Assembly (NCBI GenBank): GCA_021825035.1
Contig: JAKAIQ010000048.1
Coordinates: forward strand, 1-11,503
Length of the DNA: 11,503 nucleotides
Origin: Deltaproteobacteria bacterium
GTDB lineage: Bacteria; Desulfobacterota; GWC2-55-46
Direction: 5' to 3'
Shown here: positions 6,167 to 11,503 of the stretch, piece after piece
How positions within the stretch are numbered: position 1 is the first letter of the stretch
How the letters are laid out: each line of letters begins with the position of its first letter
The notes under the pieces: model-generated
The model's input: the letters and a program-made list of their open reading frames with translations, nothing else
Database searches by the model: none
Told to the model about the DNA's origin: nothing
Position numbers and translations under genes: made by a program

Positions 6167-6702
6167 TCCACGGCCTCCTCAAAATTTTTTTTAGGCTTCT
6201 CGACAGCATTACTGGCACGGCCCTGACGCGCTCCCGGCTTATGCCTTCCCCTCTTCCTCAGATCAGAGAAAAACTCCCTGAGAAGCCTTCCGGCGGCCTC
6301 GGCCTTGACCCCGGACGTCGTCTCGATGCGGTGGTTGAGGCGTGGGTCTTTCGACAGGTCGTAGAGGGAGCCGCACGCCCCGGCCTTCGGGTCGAAGGCC
6401 GCGAAGACGATCCTGTCCACGCGCGCGTGCAGCGCCGCGCCCATGCACATGAGGCACGGCTCGAGGGTCACGTAGAGCGTCGTCCCCGCGAGACGCCAGG
6501 TACCGGCCTTTCCGGACGCCTTCCGTAAGACGTCGATCTCGGCGTGGGCCGTCGGGTCGTTTCGAGACTCTTTTCTGTTATGCCCCCTGGCCAGGACTGT
6601 TCCGGCGCGGACGAGAATTGCCCCGACAGGCACTTCATCGCGCCTCAGGGCTTTTTTGGCCTCTTTCATGGCCTCGTTCATGAAAAACAGGTCTTCTTCC
6701 AT
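6163..6702 (-). CDS. tadA: tRNA-specific adenosine deaminase
   Basis: TadA converts the wobble adenosine of tRNA-Arg(ACG) to inosine, which lets one tRNA read several CGN codons. The zinc and catalytic motifs are intact: HAE at 53-55 (TAHAEID) and PCLMC at 82-86, with the catalytic glutamate E55. Residues about 3-150 cover the deaminase fold. A lysine/arginine-rich tail (about 148-179, including RKRGRHKPGARQ) extends beyond many family members and may touch tRNA. The start ATG at 6702 has only a weak purine run (AAAGAAAG) upstream. It is the first gene of a two-gene operon with the hexomutase, overlapping it by 4 bp; the two functions are unrelated. Its promoter faces the leader of the exonuclease gene. 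Confidence 0.94.
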   Translation of the reverse strand: MEEDLFFMNEAMKEAKKALRRDEVPVGAILVRAGTVLARGHNRKESRNDPTAHAEIDVLRKASGKAGTWRLAGTTLYVTLEPCLMCMGAALHARVDRIVFAAFDPKAGACGSLYDLSKDPRLNHRIETTSGVKAEAAGRLLREFFSDLRKRGRHKPGARQGRASNAVEKPKKNFEEAVE

Positions 6703-6741
6703 AACTTGCTTTCTTTATCCGCGATTTCAGTGTATCATGTA

Positions 6742-6771
6742 AATATATTATCTTATGCGACGGCTTGTCAA
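6742..6771 (-). promoter_or_regulatory. Promoter of the tadA-manB operon
   Basis: A consensus TTGACA (minus strand, 6771-6766) is followed after 18 bp by TATATT (6747-6742). TAATAT (6750-6745) at 15 bp is an alternative -10. The predicted leader is about 30 nt. Confidence 0.6.
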
Positions 6772-6794
6772 GGAGCTGGCGGGCCGCCGATCTT

Positions 6795-6843
6795 AAGTCC
6801 AAACCGATGAACCGCCGCGGCAGGCAGCCGGGGCATCGGACTT
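6795..6843 (+). other. Imperfect hairpin upstream of the exonuclease gene
   Basis: AAGTC (6795-6799) and CGATG (6805-6809) pair with one continuous 3' arm, CATCGGACTT (6834-6843). This gives a 10-bp stem with a 5-nt bulge (CAAAC) and a GC-rich 24-nt apex that can pair further. It could be a structured 5' leader if transcription starts near 6750. The region 6703-6905 otherwise holds the tadA promoter and no gene. Confidence 0.4.
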
Positions 6844-6905
6844 CCATAAGGATGTCGAGGCGCGCGGCCGCAATCGACCCTGGAAAGATTGAAAACTCCG
6901 GAATT

Positions 6906-7751
6906 ATGCTGAAAAACACCTTCTGTCACATGCCGGGCGTCGGCGAAAGGCTTGAGAGGAACCTCTGGGGGAGCGGGATACTCTCCTGGGATTGTCTCGG
7001 CGGCGAGCCGCAGCCCGTAAAACATGTCCACCTGAAGAGCCTCCTTGCCGAGTCGGTGAGCGAGCTTAGCAAGGGGAATCCGAGGTATTTCGCCGACCTT
7101 CTGCCCGCGAGGGAGCACTGGAGGCTTTTTACCGAGTTCCGCGATTCGACGGCGTATCTCGACATAGAGACCAACGGCCTCGGAGGGCCGGGGGCCTGCA
7201 TAACGACCATATCGCTCTATGACGGGAAGTCCATCTACTGTTACGTGAAGGGCAAGAACCTCGACGACTTCAAGGCCGACATAAAAAAATACAACGTGCT
7301 CGTCACGTTCAACGGCAGGTGCTTCGACATCCCGTTCATCGAGAGCTATCTCGGCATCCACATCGACCACGCGCACATAGACCTGCGCTTCGTCCTGAAA
7401 GACCTCGGCTTCGCCGGGGGGCTGAAGAACTGCGAAAAGAAGCTCGGCCTCGAAAGGGGCGATCTCGACGGAGTGGACGGCTACTTCGCGGTGCTTCTCT
7501 GGAAGGAGTTCAAGCGGAACAAGAACCAGAAGGCGCTTGAGACGCTCCTCGCCTACAACATCCTCGACGTCATAAACCTCGAGCCGCTCATGGTCGTGGC
7601 GTACAACCTAAAGCTCGCGGGCACCCCTTTCCAGAAGAGCCACAGGCTCCCGATGCCCCTGTCGCCGGAGCCGCCGTTCAAGGCCGACGCGCGCACCATA
7701 AAAAAGATATTCCGCGCCCACAGCTACCGCTACGCCACGCATCCCGACTGA
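6906..7751 (+). CDS. Ribonuclease H-like DEDD exonuclease
   Basis: This 281-residue cytoplasmic protein belongs to the RNase_H_2/YprB-like group of predicted 3'-5' exonucleases. The acidic metal-binding residues are visible: D86 and E88 in AYLDIETNG, D141 in VTFNGRCFDIPFIE, and D221 in AYNILDVINLEPL. The N-terminus (MLKNTFCHMPGVGERLERNL) contains a helix-hairpin-helix-like GVG turn, typical of this subfamily and possibly nucleic-acid binding. The open frame extends upstream to 6765, but that part is basic, low complexity and overlaps the tadA promoter. ATG 6906 gives the family's usual N-terminus, although its Shine-Dalgarno is poor (only GGA close by). The gene converges on the lytic transglycosylase gene with 12 bp between the stops. 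The substrate (DNA or RNA) is not known. Confidence 0.85.
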   Translation: MLKNTFCHMPGVGERLERNLWGSGILSWDCLGGEPQPVKHVHLKSLLAESVSELSKGNPRYFADLLPAREHWRLFTEFRDSTAYLDIETNGLGGPGACITTISLYDGKSIYCYVKGKNLDDFKADIKKYNVLVTFNGRCFDIPFIESYLGIHIDHAHIDLRFVLKDLGFAGGLKNCEKKLGLERGDLDGVDGYFAVLLWKEFKRNKNQKALETLLAYNILDVINLEPLMVVAYNLKLAGTPFQKSHRLPMPLSPEPPFKADARTIKKIFRAHSYRYATHPD

Positions 7752-7768
7752 GCCGCGCCAGGTTCAGT
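7747..7768. terminator. Bidirectional hairpin over two convergent stop codons
   Basis: ACTGAGCC (7747-7754) pairs with GGTTCAGT (7761-7768) with one G-T pair and a 6-nt loop. The stem contains the TGA of both convergent genes. No T-run follows on either side, so its termination strength is doubtful. Confidence 0.4.
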
Positions 7769-10133
7769 TCGAGGCGTGCTTGAGGACGCGCTCGACCGGG
7801 TTCGTCTCCCCTGAAAGCTCCAGGAATTCCATGTAGCTTCCAAGCACCCTCTTCGTGTATCTCCTCGTCTCGTCGTAGGGGATGGACTCTATGAACTCGT
7901 CTGGAGCGAGGCCGGAGCCGTCCGCCCACCTCGCCGCGGCGTGCGGGCCGGCGTTGTAGCCAGCCACGGCAAGGATGACGTTGCCGCCGAAGAGACTTGA
8001 TAGTTCGCCGAGGTAACGCGAGCCGAAGAGGATGTTGGTCGAGGGGTCTAAAAGCTCCTTGGGGTCGAAGTCCTTGCGCCCGAGCTCCATGGCGAGGGTC
8101 CTGCCCGTCGCAGGCATTATCTGCATGAGGCCGAGTGCGCCGGTAATCGAGACCGCGGCCGGGTCGAAGGCGCTCTCCTCCCTCATTACCGCCGCCGCCA
8201 GATACGGGTCGGATGAGCCGGGGGCCGTCCGCTCGATGAGGTCTACGACTTCGTAAGGGTAAGCGAGAGAGAGGGTCTCCGCGCGGCCTGTGCCAAGTTC
8301 TTGCGCCTTGCCGCAGGAAAGATAGCCGCCGTAAACCCTGAGCGCGTCATGGTAATCCCCGGCCATGAGGAGCACGCGCGCGAGCGCGAATGTCTCTTCC
8401 GGGTCAGCCGAATATTTGTCGGCGATGAATTCCGCTTCTTTCGAGGCCATCCGGCCGAGGCCCATGGCAAGAAGCTCCTTTGCCTTCAGATAATGATCGT
8501 CGCCGTAGACCCTGAGGAATATCTCTCGCGGCTCCCGCGTGGCGAGACCGGCCTGGCGGCATGACGGCGACCGGTTTTCCGGGAAGGCCGGTTCCTTCTC
8601 CTGCCGGGCATCGGCGGGAGGGTCTGGAGCCGCGCCGCGCGATTTAGCCATGGCGCAGTAATAGCCGCCTGAAACGTCGCAGACCCTTCCGTAGAAATCA
8701 GCCGCCTGCGCGGGCCTGCCGAGCTTTTCGGCGCACCTTCCGCTCCAGTAGAGGAACTTGCCGTCGTCACGGCGTTCGTACCTGCCGTAAGACGCGAAAA
8801 GGCCGTAGGCATCCCCGTATCTTCCGGCCCTGTAATCCATCCATCCGGCGTCCCAGATGGCTTCGAGGGCCACGGAAGGGACGGAGCCGTCCCCGAAGAC
8901 GTCGATGGCCCTGTCATAGAATGATTTGGCCTTTGCCGGGTCTTGCGGCTCGTAGAACTTTCCGGCAAGGAGCAGCGTTTTGCCGTACTCCTCGCTTTTC
9001 GGATACCTATCGGCCAGCCTTTTCAGCGCGCCGAGGAGCGTCTTTTCCTTCCCCTCGCGGCTTGCGGCGCAGGCAAGAAGGTAGAGCGCCGCGGCCTCCT
9101 TTTCAGGCCTTTTCGCGCCGAGGTAATCGTTGAGAGTCCTTTCGGCCCTGTCGTATCGCCTGATCCTCATATACACCCTGGCGAGGCCGATCGCGGAGCC
9201 GTCGCGGTAAGGCCCCTTTTCCCCCGCAAGGGCCGAGAAGTCCGCGGCCGCGCTTGCGTAGCGATAGGCTCCAAAGAGCCTGTTGGCCCTCTCGAACCGT
9301 TCCCTGTCGGTCAGCTCCGGGACCACGCCGCCCTTTGCCTTTATCTCATCGAGGAGCGAGCGCGCATCTTTCGACGCCCGCCGGGCCGGATACCTGACGA
9401 TGACCTCCGTTGCCGCAGCCGCGGCCTGATCCGGCCTTCCGAGCTCAAGGGACGCACTGGCGGACGCGGCAAGCGCGTCCGGGACGAGACGGTCTTTGGG
9501 ATAATCCGAGATGAAGCGTTCAAATCTCTTTTGAGCGCCGGTGAAATCCCCGGCCGCGGCAAGGGAGGCCGCCGACATGTATAGCGATTTGGCGCGGAGA
9601 GCCGAATCGGGGTGCAGGGTAATGAGGGAATCGAACAGCGGAGCCGCCTCCGCGGGTTGCTTCTCTTTCAGGAGCGCGGCGGCCCGGTAGAAAATGAGAT
9701 AATCGTCCATGTGCGGAAGGCCTGCCGCGTCCTTGAAATAATCGTCGCGAGGCCTTCCGTCCTCTATCGAATAGAGTCCGAGGAGGAAGGACGCCCTGGC
9801 GCGCAAGGTCGCGTCAGGGGACAGTTTCCTTATGTCCTCGAGCGCGGATGCGGCCGCATCCGCGTTGCCGAGCTTTCTGGAGGAGAGGGCAAACGCGAAA
9901 CGCCCCCGGCCGTCGAACGGCGGCGTAACGGCCTTTTCAGGAACAACTGGCGCGGCTTTTTCAGCCACGGCCGCCGCGGCCCAGCCGGGCCGCGCGGCCC
10001 TCTGGAGCGAGCAGGAGGAGAGCGCGAGAAGAGAAAATGCGGCGGCCAAAAAGACCGGGAACGCGCCGAACGCCCCGCTGCGCCGCCCCTTCGAGGGCGA
10101 GCGCTGGAGGGCGGATATGAACGGTTTTTCCAT
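7764..10133 (-). CDS. Lipoprotein soluble-lytic-type transglycosylase with TPR-like repeats
   Basis: This is a 789-residue peptidoglycan lytic transglycosylase, which cleaves the MurNAc-GlcNAc bond with formation of 1,6-anhydroMurNAc. The N-terminus has a basic region, a hydrophobic stretch (AFPVFLAAAFSLLALSSC) and a lipobox with Cys41, so it is probably an outer-membrane-facing periplasmic lipoprotein. Residues about 75-620 are alpha-helical TPR-like repeats, as in Slt70. The catalytic SLT domain (about 640-770) has E653 in REESAFDP, GLMQIMP, AGYNAGP and IPYDETRRYTKRVL, all intact. A low-complexity Pro/Arg linker lies near 505-535. ATG 10133 is chosen for the signal peptide; the frame stays open upstream, and TTG 10199 would add 22 residues before the signal. 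Neither has a good Shine-Dalgarno. It is divergent from glgP. Function is firm, the start is not. Confidence 0.9.
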   Translation of the reverse strand: MEKPFISALQRSPSKGRRSGAFGAFPVFLAAAFSLLALSSCSLQRAARPGWAAAAVAEKAAPVVPEKAVTPPFDGRGRFAFALSSRKLGNADAAASALEDIRKLSPDATLRARASFLLGLYSIEDGRPRDDYFKDAAGLPHMDDYLIFYRAAALLKEKQPAEAAPLFDSLITLHPDSALRAKSLYMSAASLAAAGDFTGAQKRFERFISDYPKDRLVPDALAASASASLELGRPDQAAAAATEVIVRYPARRASKDARSLLDEIKAKGGVVPELTDRERFERANRLFGAYRYASAAADFSALAGEKGPYRDGSAIGLARVYMRIRRYDRAERTLNDYLGAKRPEKEAAALYLLACAASREGKEKTLLGALKRLADRYPKSEEYGKTLLLAGKFYEPQDPAKAKSFYDRAIDVFGDGSVPSVALEAIWDAGWMDYRAGRYGDAYGLFASYGRYERRDDGKFLYWSGRCAEKLGRPAQAADFYGRVCDVSGGYYCAMAKSRGAAPDPPADARQEKEPAFPENRSPSCRQAGLATREPREIFLRVYGDDHYLKAKELLAMGLGRMASKEAEFIADKYSADPEETFALARVLLMAGDYHDALRVYGGYLSCGKAQELGTGRAETLSLAYPYEVVDLIERTAPGSSDPYLAAAVMREESAFDPAAVSITGALGLMQIMPATGRTLAMELGRKDFDPKELLDPSTNILFGSRYLGELSSLFGGNVILAVAGYNAGPHAAARWADGSGLAPDEFIESIPYDETRRYTKRVLGSYMEFLELSGETNPVERVLKHASN

Positions 10134-10298
10134 GCTCAAAATAAGATCGGCCGCCGCCTGCGGCGACAGGTCTTCGTCTTTTATCCCATGCTTGAACAAG
10201 CCGTTAAAATTGCGGCGAAGGATGCTTGCCGTTTCGGAGACGCCTTCAATATGACGCGCAGGGCCGGGCGCGATCGCCGGGAGAGGCCATGCCCGTCA

Positions 10299-10304
10299 AT
10301 TATA
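10299..10304 (-). promoter_or_regulatory. Extended -10 promoter element for the transglycosylase gene
   Basis: Minus-strand TGATATAAT contains the extended -10 pattern TGNTATAAT, with the hexamer at 10304-10299. A recognisable -35 is lacking (TTTTAA at 17 bp), as expected for extended -10 promoters. The leader to ATG 10133 would be about 160 nt. Confidence 0.5.
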
Positions 10305-10305
10305 T

Positions 10306-10372
10306 CAGGCGCGCGGCGGCTTTAAAAGATGAATCTGGCCCGGCGAGCGCAAATAACGGGCAGGCGCGCGGC
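10306..10372 (+). repeat. 12-bp direct repeat pair between divergent promoters
   Basis: CAGGCGCGCGGC occurs at 10306-10317 and again at 10361-10372, both in the same orientation. The first copy sits in the spacer just behind the transglycosylase -10 box, the second 12 bp before the glgP -35 box. The gap 10134-10511 otherwise holds promoters and leaders and no gene. Confidence 0.45.
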
Positions 10373-10384
10373 CCAAACGGCGCT

Positions 10385-10412
10385 TTGACTAACCGGGCCT
10401 TTAAGGTATAAT
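10385..10412 (+). promoter_or_regulatory. Strong sigma70-type promoter of glgP
   Basis: TTGACT (10385-10390) and TATAAT (10407-10412) are separated by 16 bp. Transcription should begin near 10419 and give a leader of about 93 nt, which contains the hairpin at 10476-10502. Confidence 0.75.
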
Positions 10413-10475
10413 CCGGTGGGAGCGGAACGCCCCGATGCGTTAGTTGGCGGCAAAAAAGGCCGTTTTTCGGGGAAT

Positions 10476-10510
10476 CCTCGAAATCGAAGCGTGAAAGCGA
10501 GGTTTTTTTT
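10476..10510 (+). promoter_or_regulatory. Leader hairpin with T8 run abutting the glgP start
   Basis: CCTCG (10476-10480) can pair with CGAGG (10498-10502), which is followed by eight Ts (10503-10510), one G and the ATG. The 3' arm contains GAGG, the only Shine-Dalgarno candidate. The shape is that of a weak intrinsic terminator or a ribosome-site-masking stem. The stem is only 5 bp with a 17-nt loop, so stability is doubtful. Confidence 0.4.
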
Positions 10511-10511
10511 G

Positions 10512-11503
10512 ATGGCATTTTTTACTCAGGACATTTTATCCGAGCCGCAGATAGCTTATTTCTCGATGGAAATAGGCTTCAGGAGCGACATCCCCACATA
10601 CAGCGGGGGCCTCGGCGTGCTTGCCGGCGACACCATAAAGTCCGCGGCCGACCTCAATCTTCCGATGGTCGCGGTCACGCTCCTGTACCGGAAGGGCTAC
10701 TTCAGGCAGGCGCTCGACGCCGAAGGCCGCCAGACCGAATATCCGGACGAATGGCGGCCGACGGAGCACCTCCTTCTCCTCCCCCAGAAGATACAGATCA
10801 GGATAGAAGGGCGCGACGTGGCGGCGCAGGTCTGGACGTACAACGTTACGAGCAGTACGGGGAGATGGAACATCCCGGTCTTTTTCCTCGACACCTACCT
10901 GCCGGAGAACGAGCCGCAGGACAGGGAAATAACGGACTATCTTTACGGCGGGGACGTCCGCTACAGGCTCAAGCAGGAGGCCGTGCTCGGGATAGGCGGC
11001 GTCCTCATGCTCCGTGCGCTCGGTTTCGTTATAAAGAAGTACCACATGAACGAGGGGCACGCGAGCCTCCTTGCCGTGGAGCTGCTTTCGAGGCACAAGA
11101 GGGACATTGAGTCGGTATGGGACGAAAGCGAGGTCTGGGACGTGGAGAAGGTGAAGGAACTCTGCGTCTTCACGACCCATACGCCGATAGAGGCAGGGCA
11201 CGACAAGTTCGACTACGGCCTTGTGAGGGACGTCATAGGCGACATAATCCCCATCGAGAAGCTGAGGGAGCTCGGCGGAAAAGACAGGCTCAACATGACG
11301 CTCCTCGCCATGAACCTCAGCCAGTACATAAACGGGGTCGCCAAAAAGCACGGGGAGGTGTCGAAGATGCTTTTCCCCGGCTACAGGATAAGGGCGATAA
11401 CCAACGGGGTGCACACGTTCACGTGGACGTGCGAAAGTTTCGCGAGGCTCTACGACAGGTACCTTCCGGGATGGGCGAACGAGCCGGAGCTTTTCGTGAG
11501 GGT
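10512..11503 (+). CDS. glgP: Alpha-glucan (glycogen/maltodextrin) phosphorylase, N-terminal part
   Basis: Glycogen phosphorylase releases glucose 1-phosphate from alpha-1,4-glucans using phosphate and pyridoxal phosphate. The 330 visible residues belong to the GT35 family. The opening AYFSMEIGFRSDIPTYSGG (15-33), the block LGVLAGDTIKSAADL, HMNEGHASLLAVELL (178-192) and TTHTPIEAGHDKF are characteristic. The protein begins almost directly with the catalytic fold and lacks a long N-terminal regulatory extension, as in the short, unregulated alpha-glucan phosphorylases of many bacteria and archaea. The lysine that binds pyridoxal phosphate lies in the missing C-terminal half. ATG 10512 is preceded by GAGG 9 nt away, placed in a possible hairpin. 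A strong promoter lies about 100 nt upstream, so it has its own transcript. Its product would feed phosphoglucomutase. Confidence 0.93.
   Translation, partial: MAFFTQDILSEPQIAYFSMEIGFRSDIPTYSGGLGVLAGDTIKSAADLNLPMVAVTLLYRKGYFRQALDAEGRQTEYPDEWRPTEHLLLLPQKIQIRIEGRDVAAQVWTYNVTSSTGRWNIPVFFLDTYLPENEPQDREITDYLYGGDVRYRLKQEAVLGIGGVLMLRALGFVIKKYHMNEGHASLLAVELLSRHKRDIESVWDESEVWDVEKVKELCVFTTHTPIEAGHDKFDYGLVRDVIGDIIPIEKLRELGGKDRLNMTLLAMNLSQYINGVAKKHGEVSKMLFPGYRIRAITNGVHTFTWTCESFARLYDRYLPGWANEPELFVR

Noticed and set aside
6765..6905. 47-codon N-terminal extension of the exonuclease
   Set aside because: It overlaps the tadA promoter, is basic and low complexity, and the family N-terminus begins at the Met encoded at 6906.
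8943..9584. Plus-strand open frame of 213 codons opposite the transglycosylase
   Set aside because: Shadow of the lytic transglycosylase helical region; no domain or ribosome binding site supports it.
10536..11414. Minus-strand open frame of 292 codons opposite glgP
   Set aside because: The plus strand encodes an unmistakable glucan phosphorylase; the reverse frame is a composition artefact.

Overview
The window looks like a chromosomal stretch from a GC-rich Gram-negative bacterium. A lipoprotein lytic transglycosylase implies a periplasm. The flanking genes strongly favour AGG for arginine and ATA for isoleucine. That style, together with a short interspersed hairpin repeat near 1591-1636, reminds me of uncultured Desulfobacterota or Nitrospirota. 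This placement is an impression, not a demonstrated identity.

Layout. Positions 1-1449 (minus) hold most of a glutamine-dependent NAD+ synthetase (nadE), cut by the window edge. Positions 1695-2723 (plus) encode a protein made of six TPR units in exact 40-residue register. Positions 2805-3101 (plus) encode a minimal nucleotidyltransferase of the MntA antitoxin type; its expected HEPN toxin partner survives only as a 13-codon stub. Positions 3138-4598 form a visibly AT-rich insert with a two-gene minus-strand module: an ATPase with an N-terminal STAS-like domain and a GHKL fold, followed by a small STAS-like (DUF4325-type) protein. The insert is bracketed by two related 27-nt palindromic elements. 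Positions 4721-6702 (minus) are housekeeping: tadA and a phosphomannomutase/phosphoglucomutase, overlapping by 4 bp. Positions 6906-7751 (plus) encode a DEDD-type ribonuclease H-like exonuclease, convergent with a large lipoprotein lytic transglycosylase at 7764-10133 (minus). A divergent promoter region leads to an alpha-glucan phosphorylase gene (glgP, 10512 to the window end).

The flanks are unrelated core metabolism and maintenance: NAD synthesis, tRNA wobble editing, sugar phosphate interconversion, peptidoglycan turnover and glycogen breakdown. The accessory interest lies in 2751-4598. There a decayed toxin-antitoxin pair adjoins a compact ATPase/STAS module that resembles a partner-switching regulator, but no sigma factor or phosphatase is nearby. 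Several genes have strong -10 boxes only about 8-12 nt before the ATG, which suggests leaderless or very short-leader transcripts. The glgP leader carries a hairpin followed by eight Ts that could bury its ribosome binding site. I saw no tRNA, rRNA, CRISPR array or transposase gene.
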